From: Brevibacterium oceani
GTDB lineage: Bacteria; Actinomycetota; Actinomycetes; Actinomycetales; Brevibacteriaceae
Reading direction: 5' to 3'
Length of the DNA: 55,883 bases
Assembly (NCBI RefSeq): GCF_013623835.1
Contig: NZ_JABKDE010000014.1
Coordinates: 1-55,883 of the forward strand
Every line of letters starts with the position of its first letter. Within the stretch, counting starts at the first letter, position 1. The position numbers and the translations under genes were made by a program. The notes beneath the pieces are model-generated. The model ran no database searches. It saw only the letters and a list, made by a program, of their open reading frames with translations, and had not been told where the DNA came from. Positions 32,731 to 41,376 of this stretch are shown piece by piece.

Positions 32731-33591
32731 TCAAACGTGAACTGAGTGAGCGGCATGGTTATCGACAACGGAGTCATCGACCGCGGACAATCGCGCCACG
32801 TCATCACCACGCAGCCATCCCTGCGGGCTGGTTCCGGTCAGCGCTCTGAAGTCCCGGTTGAGATGAGATTGGTCGGCGTAGCCGCAGGTCGCAGCGATTT
32901 CGGCCAACGGGACCCTGCCCACAGCGATGAGCCGGCGGGCGCGGTCGAAGCGCAGCACCCGGGAGGCGTCTTTCGGGCCGATCCCGAGCTCGGATCGAAA
33001 CTGAGAGGCGAGGTGACGCCTGCTCCACCCGATCCGGTCGGCGATGAGAGAGACGGGGAGTCCGCCACGGCCGACGGCGATTTGTCGCCACGATTCGACC
33101 ACCTCGGCGCGGGGATTCCTCCGGTCGCCGAGGCACCGGATGAGCACATCATCGATGGCGTCGAACCGGCACGGCCAGCTCTGCGCCGCATTGACCCTGT
33201 CATGGAGCTCGGCCGCAAGAGGCCGGGAAACCACGTCGAGGTCATAGGTGCGATGGGCGAAGTCAGCGGCCGGGATGCCGAAGAGTGCCCGCGGGGCGAA
33301 TGGGCCGAAGTTGATCTGGATGCCTGCCATCGTGCCGCTGTGCCGGATGAGCGTCGAACGCAGGTGGAGGCCGGCGAGGAGCACGTCGAAGCTCTCGCTC
33401 TCCCCCGTCCCTGGATCGACCTGGCACAGAGGCTCGTCGATCGCAACGATGAATGCCAGCGCTCCCGAGGGCAGACCGAGGTGCGTCCCCGCGGGGACGC
33501 CTGAGATGTCGTAGCCGACGTAATCGCCGACGAAGGGTCGCAGGCGCGGGTGCGGGGCACGAACAAGGTCATCGGATCGCACCGCGGACAT
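32731..33591 (-). CDS. AraC-family transcriptional regulator
   Basis: A 286-residue regulator with two helix-turn-helix motifs at the C-terminus, VSLIADRIGWSRRHLASQFRSELGIGPKDASRVLRFDRA and LAEIAATCGYADQSHLNRDFRALTGTSPQGW, and an N-terminal ligand domain of the DUF6597 type (RLRPFVGDYVGYD). The start at 33591 follows a TACACT box by 6 nt, so it is probably leaderless; the upstream part of the longer frame crosses the divergent GntR promoter. It may control the VOC gene downstream. Confidence 0.88.
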   Translation of the reverse strand: MSAVRSDDLVRAPHPRLRPFVGDYVGYDISGVPAGTHLGLPSGALAFIVAIDEPLCQVDPGTGESESFDVLLAGLHLRSTLIRHSGTMAGIQINFGPFAPRALFGIPAADFAHRTYDLDVVSRPLAAELHDRVNAAQSWPCRFDAIDDVLIRCLGDRRNPRAEVVESWRQIAVGRGGLPVSLIADRIGWSRRHLASQFRSELGIGPKDASRVLRFDRARRLIAVGRVPLAEIAATCGYADQSHLNRDFRALTGTSPQGWLRGDDVARLSAVDDSVVDNHAAHSVHV

Positions 33592-33597
33592 GTCGTC

Positions 33598-33603
33598 AGT
33601 GTA
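33598..33603 (-). promoter_or_regulatory. -10 box of the AraC gene (leaderless)
   Basis: Minus-strand TACACT ends 6 nt before the ATG at 33591, with no ribosome binding site between. Confidence 0.4.
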
Positions 33604-33678
33604 GACCCGCCTCGGCGACCGTCGTGAAGTAAAATCGCACCAACGGATCTCAGACTTCGACGAACGGTTCCCCCTGCA

Positions 33679-34311
33679 TTGACACTCTCCGAACAGGCCT
33701 ACGGTGCGATCGAGGACATGATCATCCACGGCAGACTCGAAGCCGGGTCCTATGTCACGGAGAATCAGATCATCGAGAAGGTCGGCCTGGGGCGCACCCC
33801 GATTCGCGAAGCGCTGCAGCGACTCTCGAACGAACACATGGTGACGATCCGTCCGCGCAAGGGCATCTACATCCCCATCCTCAACTTCGAGACCGAGCTA
33901 CGGATCCTCGAGGTGAGACGCGAACTCGACGTCGTCGCCGTCCGTTTGGCAGCGAAGCGCGCCACCGAGGACCAGCGGAGCCAGATGCGGGCCATGGCCG
34001 AACGGCTCGATCACCTCGACGCCGACCTCGCCAGTTACGCCGAGACCATCCGCGAGACACACCAGCTGCTCGCAGATGCGACGAAGAACCCCTACCTCGT
34101 TGAGTCCATGCTGCCGCTGCAGAATCTCTCCCGGCGTTATTGGGTCTCGAACATCATCGACCCCGCCCCGGAGATCACCACAAGTTCTGCCTGCCACGCT
34201 AGGATGCTACGCGGAGCGGCAGACCGTGACCCTGAGTCCGCCGAGGCGGCCGCCTACGAACTCAACGACTACCTCGTCGATTTCGCGACCCGTTCGGCAA
34301 GGGATTCCTGA
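33679..34311 (+). CDS. GntR-family (FadR-type) regulator
   Basis: A 210-residue protein with a GntR winged helix at residues 1-70 (LSEQAYGAIEDMIIHGRLEAGSYV, LGRTPIREALQRLSNEHMV, RKGIYI) and an FCD ligand domain (about 75-200). FCD domains usually bind a metal and a carboxylate; His is present in ETHQLLADATKNP. The start is unclear. TTG at 33679 gives the normal beginning but has no ribosome site. The upstream frame is open back to 33628 without ATG or GTG. A TAAAAT box at 33630 may be the -10. It is divergent from the AraC gene. Confidence 0.82.
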   Translation: MTLSEQAYGAIEDMIIHGRLEAGSYVTENQIIEKVGLGRTPIREALQRLSNEHMVTIRPRKGIYIPILNFETELRILEVRRELDVVAVRLAAKRATEDQRSQMRAMAERLDHLDADLASYAETIRETHQLLADATKNPYLVESMLPLQNLSRRYWVSNIIDPAPEITTSSACHARMLRGAADRDPESAEAAAYELNDYLVDFATRSARDS

Positions 34312-34671
34312 CCATGGCATAACCCTGCCATCTTTGAGTCCCGACAGCCCAGAACTGTGGCGCGGGCCCCACTCACGAGACGAACGCGAGCTGACTCAGG
34401 TCGGATTCCCCGACAGCCCCGCCTGTGCGTCCCCATCGGCACCCGGCACACGCATCTCGAAGGTCTCTGTGACCACGGTGTAGTCGAAGTACCCCATCCT
34501 CGGCGACGCGTACAAGTGTTCGCTTCAGGGAGGAAATTCTCGCCATTGGGAATCCGAAGTGGAGCATGACCGGCACGTTACCCCGGAGCGGCGTCAAGCC
34601 TCAATGAACCCTGCGAGAATGAGACAAGCAACCTGAGTACTTCGCCAGGTGTTCCCACTTGACGGGCAGAT
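34312..34671. other. Gap without an intact gene, possible gene remnant
   Basis: Nothing intact is seen. On the minus strand a frame starting at ATG 34581 is continued, after a change of frame near 34500, by a 33-residue frame (34497-34396, MGYFDYTVVTETFEMRV) whose start faintly resembles DUF302 proteins. The two could be pieces of a decayed gene, but neither can be identified. Confidence 0.2.
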
Positions 34672-34714
34672 GTCGAAGGGCGGAACAGACGCACTGTCTG
34701 TTCCGCCCTTCGAC
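34672..34714. terminator. Terminator hairpin of purA
   Basis: Perfect 19-bp stem, 34672-34690 with 34696-34714, loop GCACT. It lies 35 bp past the purA stop. Confidence 0.8.
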
Positions 34715-34749
34715 GATTGGTCCGATCTGGGACGTGCCCAGGCAACCCC

Positions 34750-36036
34750 TCAGTCCAGCAGGTCGTGTCGCACGATCGACTGTTCGCGGTCGGGGCCGAC
34801 GCCGATGACCGACATCCGGCAGCCCGAGAGCTCCTCGAGGGCCAGCACGTACTTCTGCGCGTTCTCCGGCAGGTCGTCGAAGGTCCGGGCCGTGGTGATG
34901 TCCTCGGTCCAGCCGTCGAAGTACTCGAAGATCGGCTTCGCGTGGTGGAACTCGGTCTGGGACACCGGCATCTCGTCGACGCGCTGCCCGTCGACGTCGT
35001 AGGCGACGCAGACGGGGATCCGGTCGATGCCGGTGAGCACGTCGAGCTTGGTCAGCACGTAGTCGGTGAAGCCGTTGGTCCGTGCCGCGTAGCGGGCGAT
35101 GACCGCGTCGTACCAACCGCACCGGCGCGGGCGTCCGGTGTTGACGCCGAATTCTCCGCCGGCCTTCTGCAGGTACTCGCCCATCTCGTCGAAGAGCTCG
35201 GTCGGGAACGGGCCGGCACCGACCCGCGTGGTGTAGGCCTTGACGATGCCGACGACGCGGTTGATCCGCGTCGGTCCGATGCCCGTCCCCACACAGGAGC
35301 CGCCGGCTGTCGGGTTCGAGGAGGTGACGAACGGGTAGGTGCCGTGGTCGACGTCGAGCATCGTCGCCTGGCCGCCCTCCATGACGATGACCTCTCCGCG
35401 GTCGAGCGCCTCATTGAGCATGAGCTCGGTCTCGGCGACGTAGGGGCGCAGTCGTTCGATGAAGGGTTCGAAGTAGTCGACGATCTCATCGACGGACACG
35501 GCGCGACGGTTGTAGACCTTGACCAGCAGTTCGTTCTTCTGCCGCAGCGAACCCTCGATCTTCTGCCGCAGGATGGACTCGTCGAAGACGTCCTGCACGC
35601 GGATGCCCAGGCGTCCGATCTTGTCCATGTACGCCGGGCCGATGCCGCGGCCCGTGGTGCCGATGGCGCGCTTGCCGAGGAACCTCTCCGTCACCTTGTC
35701 CAACGTCTGGTGATAAGGCGCAACGAGGTGGGCGTTGGCCGAGATCCTCAGCTTCGAGGTGTCCGCACCGCGGGATTCGAGTGCATCGATCTCTTCGAAG
35801 AGCGCCTCGAGGTTGACGACGACGCCGTTGCCGATGACCGGGGTGACGTTCGGTGAGAGGATTCCCGCGGGCAGGAGCTTGAGTTCGTACTTCTCTCCCC
35901 CGACGACGACGGTGTGGCCGGCATTGTTCCCGCCGTTGGGCTTGACCACGTAGTCGACGCTGGTGCCGAGGATGTCGGTGGTCTTACCTTTACCTTCGTC
36001 GCCCCACTGAGCGCCGACGACAACGATTGCTGGCAT
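34750..36036 (-). CDS. purA: Adenylosuccinate synthetase PurA
   Basis: PurA joins IMP and aspartate using GTP, the first step from IMP to AMP. The 428-residue protein has the full family length. Landmarks are the P-loop VVGAQWGDEGKGKTTD at residues 5-20, the catalytic Asp and His in this loop and in GGNNAGHTVVV, GTTGRGIGPAYMDK, and FVTSSNPTAGG. A ribosome site GAGGTG precedes the ATG at a slightly long distance. The gene is single, and followed by a strong hairpin. purL is about 30 kb away in the same window. Confidence 0.98.
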   Translation of the reverse strand: MPAIVVVGAQWGDEGKGKTTDILGTSVDYVVKPNGGNNAGHTVVVGGEKYELKLLPAGILSPNVTPVIGNGVVVNLEALFEEIDALESRGADTSKLRISANAHLVAPYHQTLDKVTERFLGKRAIGTTGRGIGPAYMDKIGRLGIRVQDVFDESILRQKIEGSLRQKNELLVKVYNRRAVSVDEIVDYFEPFIERLRPYVAETELMLNEALDRGEVIVMEGGQATMLDVDHGTYPFVTSSNPTAGGSCVGTGIGPTRINRVVGIVKAYTTRVGAGPFPTELFDEMGEYLQKAGGEFGVNTGRPRRCGWYDAVIARYAARTNGFTDYVLTKLDVLTGIDRIPVCVAYDVDGQRVDEMPVSQTEFHHAKPIFEYFDGWTEDITTARTFDDLPENAQKYVLALEELSGCRMSVIGVGPDREQSIVRHDLLD

Positions 36037-36329
36037 GAGAGTGCTTCACCTCGAAGTGAGAGGGGGATGTCATTACTCGCTAAGTCTACTGGGTCACACC
36101 GACACGGCCGTCAGTGGGAGCATCCCCTCGCCAGCCTGGAGCCACCTCGGCGAGGGAGGGCGGACCCGATCGCCGACTCGCCCGCAGACTCCCGCGATCC
36201 ACATCCTTGTTCGGCAGGTCACCCGGCCCTATGCTGAGGTCACCACGTAACCCGTCGTTCGGGCAGGAGCCTTCTGAACGTCGCCGGAGCAGTCGACTTC
36301 AGGGCATCACCGCTCAAAGGAGGTCGCTC

Positions 36330-37580
36330 ATGTCCACCACCTCAGTGAATCCGGCCACGAATTCTTCGCAGCACCCGGACCTGCCCTACGCCACCCGTCG
36401 CGACAAGCTCGTCGGATCCGTCATCGACGCCTCCACCACGCTGCTGGCCGCCTACGACCACGACATCGTCAAGTTCGGGATGGGCGCACCCGCCCCGGAC
36501 ATGCTGCCGGCCGATGACTTCGCGCGCATCGCCGCCGACGTCTTCTCCCCCGCGAACTTCACCTACGGGGAGACGAAGGGCGAACCGGTCCTGATCGACG
36601 CTCTTCACGAATACCTCGCCTCCACCGAGCAGATCCCCGCCGAACAGCAGGGCGACCTCGATCGCCTCCTCATCACCTCCGGCGGCATGCAGGGCCTCGA
36701 CCTCGGATTCAAGCTCTTCGTCAGCCCCGGCGACCTCGTCGCCTGCGAGTCGCCCACCTACACCAACGGTTCGGCCACAGCCATGAGCTACGAGGCCGAG
36801 ATCCTCGAGATCCCCGTCGACGAGGACGGCATGCAGGTCGAGGCTCTCGAGGAGCACACCGCCCGCACCGGTCGCGCGCCGAAGGTCATCTACACGGTCC
36901 CGACGTTCCAGAATCCGGCCGGGGTGACGATGTCCCTGCCCCGCCGCGAACGCCTGCTGGCGTTCGCCCACCGGCACGGCTCGGTCATCATCGAGGACAA
37001 TCCTTACGGCATGCTCCGGTTCGACGGTGAGTCGATTCCCGCGCTGAGTGATCTCAGCCCGAACGATCCCCTCATCTTCGGCGTCCACACCTTCTCGAAG
37101 TTCGTCGCCCCGGGTCTGCGGGTCGGCTGGATCGACGTCGACCCGTCCGTCCGCGACCTCGCGGTCAATGCGAAGCAGACGATGGACACGTGCGCGCCCG
37201 TACCCAACCAGCACCTCATCGCCCGCTGGCTGTCCGAGGGCGGCGCGGACTCCCACGTGTCGACCCTGCGCGAGGCCTACCGAGAGCGCAAGATCACCAT
37301 GGCCGACGGCCTGACCAGGCACTTTCCCGGCGAGGTCCGGGCCACCGATCCCGACGGCGGGTTCTTCCTGTGGGTGACCTTCGAGGACGAATCGATCAAC
37401 ACCGAGGCCCTCATGCCGACCGCCTTGGAGGAAGGCGTCGCCTACATTCCGGGCCCTGCGTTCTCCCCGGCCGGGCACTTCTCGAACGCCTTGCGCCTGT
37501 GCTTCGCCTCGAATACCCCCGACCGCATCGACGAGGGCCTGCAGCGTCTGCGTCGGGCGCTCGACCGCCACCGAGGCTGA
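36330..37580 (+). CDS. PLP-dependent aminotransferase (2-aminoadipate/MocR-like class I)
   Basis: A 416-residue fold-type I aminotransferase. The pattern FGMGAPAPDMLP, TYGETKGEPVL, LITSGGMQGLDLG, YTVPTFQNPAGVTMS and VIIEDNPYGMLRFDG is that of LysN/2-aminoadipate transaminase and the catalytic half of MocR proteins. The PLP lysine is in HTFSKFVAPGLRVGW, near residue 254. There is no N-terminal helix-turn-helix, so it is an enzyme rather than a regulator. The start at 36330 is chosen because AAAGGAGG lies 7 nt before it. The 293-bp upstream gap holds one motif copy (36142) and no gene. Confidence 0.88.
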   Translation: MSTTSVNPATNSSQHPDLPYATRRDKLVGSVIDASTTLLAAYDHDIVKFGMGAPAPDMLPADDFARIAADVFSPANFTYGETKGEPVLIDALHEYLASTEQIPAEQQGDLDRLLITSGGMQGLDLGFKLFVSPGDLVACESPTYTNGSATAMSYEAEILEIPVDEDGMQVEALEEHTARTGRAPKVIYTVPTFQNPAGVTMSLPRRERLLAFAHRHGSVIIEDNPYGMLRFDGESIPALSDLSPNDPLIFGVHTFSKFVAPGLRVGWIDVDPSVRDLAVNAKQTMDTCAPVPNQHLIARWLSEGGADSHVSTLREAYRERKITMADGLTRHFPGEVRATDPDGGFFLWVTFEDESINTEALMPTALEEGVAYIPGPAFSPAGHFSNALRLCFASNTPDRIDEGLQRLRRALDRHRG

Positions 37581-37587
37581 GTCTCCG

Positions 37588-37678
37588 ACCCTCGCCGAGG
37601 CGGCCACCGCGGCTCTGACCATCCCCGAGGCGGCCACCGAGGCTGAGACCCTGCCCGTCCCCGAGGCGGCCGCACGGC
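37588..37678. repeat. Three degenerate ~31-bp tandem repeats after the aminotransferase
   Basis: Units of the form GACCNTC-CCGAGGCGGCCACCG-GGCT begin at about 37588, 37618 and 37648, starting 8 bp after the stop codon. Each is centred on the dispersed motif (37594 exact, the other two with one mismatch). One reading frame through the array stays open and reads Glu/Ala/Thr-rich, but it has no start and is out of phase with the aminotransferase. Confidence 0.6.
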
Positions 37679-37745
37679 AGAAGAACCGCACCGCCTCGCC
37701 CACGCGCGGACGCGCACGATCACGTGACGACGCCCGCCCGCACCG

Positions 37746-37784
37746 ACGCGGCGCGGCCCCGATTGCCTCGGTGCCGCGCCGCGT
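37746..37784. terminator. Bidirectional GC-rich hairpin
   Basis: A 12-bp stem (ACGCGGCGCGGC at 37746-37757 with 37773-37784), loop 15 nt, between convergent aminotransferase and ABC permease genes. Confidence 0.55.
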
Positions 37785-37824
37785 ACCGCTCCCGGAGGTC
37801 ATTCCGGGATCGATTCCCTGTCAC

Positions 37825-40407
37825 TCACTCCATGCTCATACCCTTGGCCGGAGCGATCCGCGACATCGAGCGGGCCGGGATCGCCGAGGCGAGCACCGCA
37901 GCGAGGATCGCGGCCACCGCGATCAGTCCGACCTGACCCGGCGGTACGGACAGCACCGGCTCCGAGCCCGCTGGGGTGATCGAAGCCGTCCCGACCCAGC
38001 CGAAGAACGTTCCGACGCCGGCCCCGACGACGAGGGCGATGACCGTCATCAGCAGCGATTCGATGGTGATCATCCGTGACATCGCCCGCCGGGTGAATCC
38101 GAGTGCGCGCAGCAGCGCACCTTCCCGACGTCGGTCGATGACCGAGAGCGTGAGCGTATTGCTCACCCCGATCACCGCGATGACCACGGCGGCCGCGAGC
38201 AGTCCGAGCACCACGGCCAGCGCCACCTGGAACATCGACGCGAACTGCGCGCGGTTCAGTGCCGGTTCCGGGTCGGCCTTCACTCCGACGGCGTCGAGTT
38301 CGGAGTTCAGGGCCTCGATCTGCGACGTCGACGCATCGTCTGAGATCTTCGCCCAGGTCTGCTCGCCGAGGTCGCCCCCGGCGGCAGCATCGATGTGTTC
38401 GGCGTCCGCCCCGCTGACGAGGGCCGTCCCCGCGGGGACGTCGTACGAGGTGACGACCTTGAGCACGGTTTCCTTCCCACCGATGCTGATCGTCGCGGAT
38501 CCGCCGTCGATGTCGTCTGCGGAGTCATCGATGCCGACCGACGTCGGGTCGAGCATCACCGTGCCCTGGTCGACGTCGTAGCCGTCGCTGCGGACGACAT
38601 CGGAGTCGGCGGCCGCCTCGGCGCTGGTGATCGACAGATCATCGGAGCTTTCGTGTCCGTCGACCTCCAATGAGGCGGAGGCGGCAGGAACGTTCACCCG
38701 GTCCTCGACGATCGGCGAGTCATCGAGCACGGACTCGGCCTTCTTCCCGATCCCGGGCTCCGATCCCGACCCGGCACCAGATCCCGACCCTGCCGGGCCG
38801 GCTTCGGAGACCACGAGGTCGACGGGGGTGTCCTTCGCAGTCGCGAGTTCGAGGGTGCGCTGCAGGCTCGCCGAACCGACGACGACCGCGGTGACGAGCG
38901 TGATGCCGATGAGCAGGGCTCCCGTCGTCGAGGCGGTCCGTCCGCCTGCTGTGCTCGCCGATCGTCCGGCCAGCTGCACGCTCGGTGAGCGCCGGGTGAA
39001 GACCCCGAGGATCCGGGCGAGGAGGGCCACGAGCGGCGGCACGAACACCCGGGTGCCGAGCAGCAGGGCCACGAAGAGGGCGAAGCAGCCGAGGATGCCG
39101 AGCACCACGGACTGGGAGGAGGCGCCGAGAAGGCAGGTACCGATTCCGATCGCGCCGACGACGACCGCCAGCGTCAGGCGCACCCAGCGGATCCGCGGAG
39201 CAGCGGCGGGCACGTCGACCGGGCGCAGCGCCTCGATGGGCGAGACCCGGGAGGACCGGATCGCCGGGATGAGCCCCGCCGCGACGGTGACGAGGATGCC
39301 GACGACCGGACCGACGATGAGGGCCGCTGGGGTCACGGCCACCTCGCCGAATTCGGGCATCCAGAACGCTCGCGCGGCTGCCGAGAGCCCCCACCCGAGG
39401 AGGAATCCGAGGCCGAGGCCGAGCACGGATCCGATGACGCCGAGGCCGAGGCTCTCGAGCACAGCGGCCCCACGCACCTGCGACCGGGAGGCCCCGACGG
39501 CACGGAAGAGCGCGAGCACGCGGGTGCGGGAGGCGACGAGCACGTTGAAGGTGTTCGAGATGACGAGCGCGGCGACTCCTGCCGCGAGCAGACCGAAGGC
39601 GATGCCGATCGTCGAGAGTATGTCGGTGGAGTCCGAGAGCGCTTCGAGTTGGTCCTCGACGACCTCGTCGACGGTCTGCACCGTCGCCGCATCACCGGCC
39701 CCGGCACCGGCCACGGCACTCGTGACCGCCTCGGCGAGTGTGGTCCGATCGGTTCCATCGGCGGCCACGACCCGGATCGAATCCGGGACGAGTTCCCCGG
39801 GAGCCGATTTCAGCCCCGAGTCGGTGAGGTAGAGGCTCAGCCCCGAAGCAGAGGAGCCGGGCATGATGCCCGAGACCGTCAGCGTCGGGCCGTCGTCCGA
39901 GCTGCGCCCCGACCCGTCGAAGGTCCCGAGGGTCAGGGTGTCGCCGACGCCGACGCCGAGGGTCTTCGCATCAGCTTCCCGGAGCATGACCTCGTCATCG
40001 TCGGCAGGGGTCGACCCCTCGAGGAGGCCGTGCTGACCTTCGGGGACGTTCGTCGCTGTCCCCGACACCGAGGTTCCCGACGAGGTGACCGAGACGAAGG
40101 AGGATTCGGTGAGCTGAGCACTCTTGACACCGTCGGCCTCGGAGATCGTCGCCGCGAGGTCGTCGGTGAGCGGAGAGGATTCTCCCTCCGCGTCACCCGC
40201 GGTTCCCGGATCGTCGCTCTCGGTCGCGGTGACAGCGACATCGGCGCCGGCCCATTCGGCCTGCACCTGGTTGCGCAGGGTGTCGCCGAAGGCCTGGGAG
40301 AAGAGGAGGGCGGCGACGATGAAGGCCACCGACACGGCGATCGCGATGACCGCCGCGCCCAGCCGCCCGGAGGCGCCGCGCAGATTGGACCAGGCGATGC
40401 GGATCAT
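37825..40407 (-). CDS. FtsX/MacB-like ABC transporter permease
   Basis: An 860-residue permease of the type with two FtsX domains. The first helix is at about residues 12-35, a large extracytoplasmic domain spans about 36-255, three helices follow, and then a second set with another large exterior domain (Ser/Gly/Asp-rich, about 520-725) and three final helices. It lacks an ATPase, which is supplied by the gene overlapping its start (ATGA). Such MacB/LolC-type machines move peptides, lipids or antibiotics by mechanotransmission rather than transport through a channel. Control by the adjacent two-component system is likely. Confidence 0.87.
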   Translation of the reverse strand: MIRIAWSNLRGASGRLGAAVIAIAVSVAFIVAALLFSQAFGDTLRNQVQAEWAGADVAVTATESDDPGTAGDAEGESSPLTDDLAATISEADGVKSAQLTESSFVSVTSSGTSVSGTATNVPEGQHGLLEGSTPADDDEVMLREADAKTLGVGVGDTLTLGTFDGSGRSSDDGPTLTVSGIMPGSSASGLSLYLTDSGLKSAPGELVPDSIRVVAADGTDRTTLAEAVTSAVAGAGAGDAATVQTVDEVVEDQLEALSDSTDILSTIGIAFGLLAAGVAALVISNTFNVLVASRTRVLALFRAVGASRSQVRGAAVLESLGLGVIGSVLGLGLGFLLGWGLSAAARAFWMPEFGEVAVTPAALIVGPVVGILVTVAAGLIPAIRSSRVSPIEALRPVDVPAAAPRIRWVRLTLAVVVGAIGIGTCLLGASSQSVVLGILGCFALFVALLLGTRVFVPPLVALLARILGVFTRRSPSVQLAGRSASTAGGRTASTTGALLIGITLVTAVVVGSASLQRTLELATAKDTPVDLVVSEAGPAGSGSGAGSGSEPGIGKKAESVLDDSPIVEDRVNVPAASASLEVDGHESSDDLSITSAEAAADSDVVRSDGYDVDQGTVMLDPTSVGIDDSADDIDGGSATISIGGKETVLKVVTSYDVPAGTALVSGADAEHIDAAAGGDLGEQTWAKISDDASTSQIEALNSELDAVGVKADPEPALNRAQFASMFQVALAVVLGLLAAAVVIAVIGVSNTLTLSVIDRRREGALLRALGFTRRAMSRMITIESLLMTVIALVVGAGVGTFFGWVGTASITPAGSEPVLSVPPGQVGLIAVAAILAAVLASAIPARSMSRIAPAKGMSME

Positions 40408-41243
40408 CGGGCACCTCCCGCATTCGTCACGTTCATCAGCGCGGTGGCCACGGAATCGGGGTTCGGTTCGGTGAGTTCCCCGGCGAGGCGACCGTCGGCG
40501 AGCAGGACGACGCGGTCGGCGCGGGCGGCGGCACGCGGGTCGTGGGTGACCATGACGACGGTCTGGCCGAGTTCGTCGACCGAGGCCCGGAGGATGCCGA
40601 GCACCTCCTCGCCGGCGTTCGAGTCGAGGTTGCCGGTGGGTTCGTCGGCGACGATGACATCGGGCCGGGCCACCAGTGCCCGGGCGACGGCGACCCGCTG
40701 CTGCTGACCGCCGGAGAGTTCGTGCGGTCGGTGCTTGAGACGTTCCCCGAGACCGAGGAGGTCGACGATGCGCCGGAACATCTGCCGGTCAGGTTTCGCC
40801 CCGGTCAGCTGCGAGGGCAGGAGGATGTTCTCTTCGGCGTTCATCGCCGGCACGAGGTTGAAGGACTGGAAGACGAAGCCGATGCGGTCGCGACGGATCG
40901 CGGTGAGTCGGCGATCGTTGAGCTTCGACAGCGGGGTCTCGCCGATGAAGACCTCACCGGAATCGGGAGTGTCGAGTCCGGCGAGCATGTTGAGCAGCGT
41001 CGACTTCCCGGATCCGGAGGGGCCCATGATCGCGGTGAAGCGACCGGATTCGATGTCGAGGCTGAGGTTGTCCAGCGGGCGGACCGTCGCGTCGCCCTCG
41101 CCGTAGGTCTTGCGCAGACCGATCGCCTGGATCGCGGTCGGCCGTGCCGGGGCGTTCATCGACATCGGGGGCGCCGCGGGGGCTGTGCCGGGGGCGGCGG
41201 TCGGGGACTGGCGGGTGTCGTGGTTCGTCGGTGATGTGTTCAT
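40404..41243 (-). CDS. ABC transporter ATP-binding protein (MacB/LolD type)
   Basis: An ATPase of about 279 residues. Walker A is GPSGSGKST, the Q-loop is FVFQSFNLVP, the signature LSGGQQQRVA, and Walker B VIVADEPTGNLD, which is the LolD/MacB hallmark. The start is uncertain: ATG 41243 has GGAGG very close by, and ATG 41165 would remove the 26-residue Pro/Ala-rich N-terminus. It overlaps the permease by 4 bp. A palindrome lies 87 bp upstream. Confidence 0.88.
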   Translation of the reverse strand: MNTSPTNHDTRQSPTAAPGTAPAAPPMSMNAPARPTAIQAIGLRKTYGEGDATVRPLDNLSLDIESGRFTAIMGPSGSGKSTLLNMLAGLDTPDSGEVFIGETPLSKLNDRRLTAIRRDRIGFVFQSFNLVPAMNAEENILLPSQLTGAKPDRQMFRRIVDLLGLGERLKHRPHELSGGQQQRVAVARALVARPDVIVADEPTGNLDSNAGEEVLGILRASVDELGQTVVMVTHDPRAAARADRVVLLADGRLAGELTEPNPDSVATALMNVTNAGGAR

Positions 41244-41329
41244 GCCTCCAGCTTCGTCGCCGCCCCCACCTGGGCGCATCGGACCGGAGGATGGTCTTCG
41301 AGGGACTCAGCGGCCGCCTCGGCGATGGG

Positions 41330-41351
41330 GTGTCATACCTGGGGATGACAC
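41330..41351. promoter_or_regulatory. Palindrome GTGTCAT-N8-ATGACAC, likely response-regulator site
   Basis: Perfect 7-bp arms (41330-41336, 41345-41351) between the response regulator gene and the ABC exporter operon. NarL/LuxR-family regulators of the LiaR/MacR kind bind palindromes of this size in front of ABC exporter genes, so the encoded regulator at 41377 probably activates 41243-37825 here. Confidence 0.6.
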
Positions 41352-41376
41352 GTGTGCGAGCGCGCGCCGGACAGGG

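Noticed and set aside
34396..34497. 33-residue minus-strand frame MGYFDYTVV...
   Set aside because: Too short, resemblance to DUF302 is faint, and it lacks a convincing ribosome site; kept only as part of the remnant note.
36342..37802. 486-residue minus-strand frame opposite the aminotransferase
   Set aside because: Shadow of a well-conserved gene; its repetitive N-terminal part is only the translation of the motif repeats at 37588-37678.
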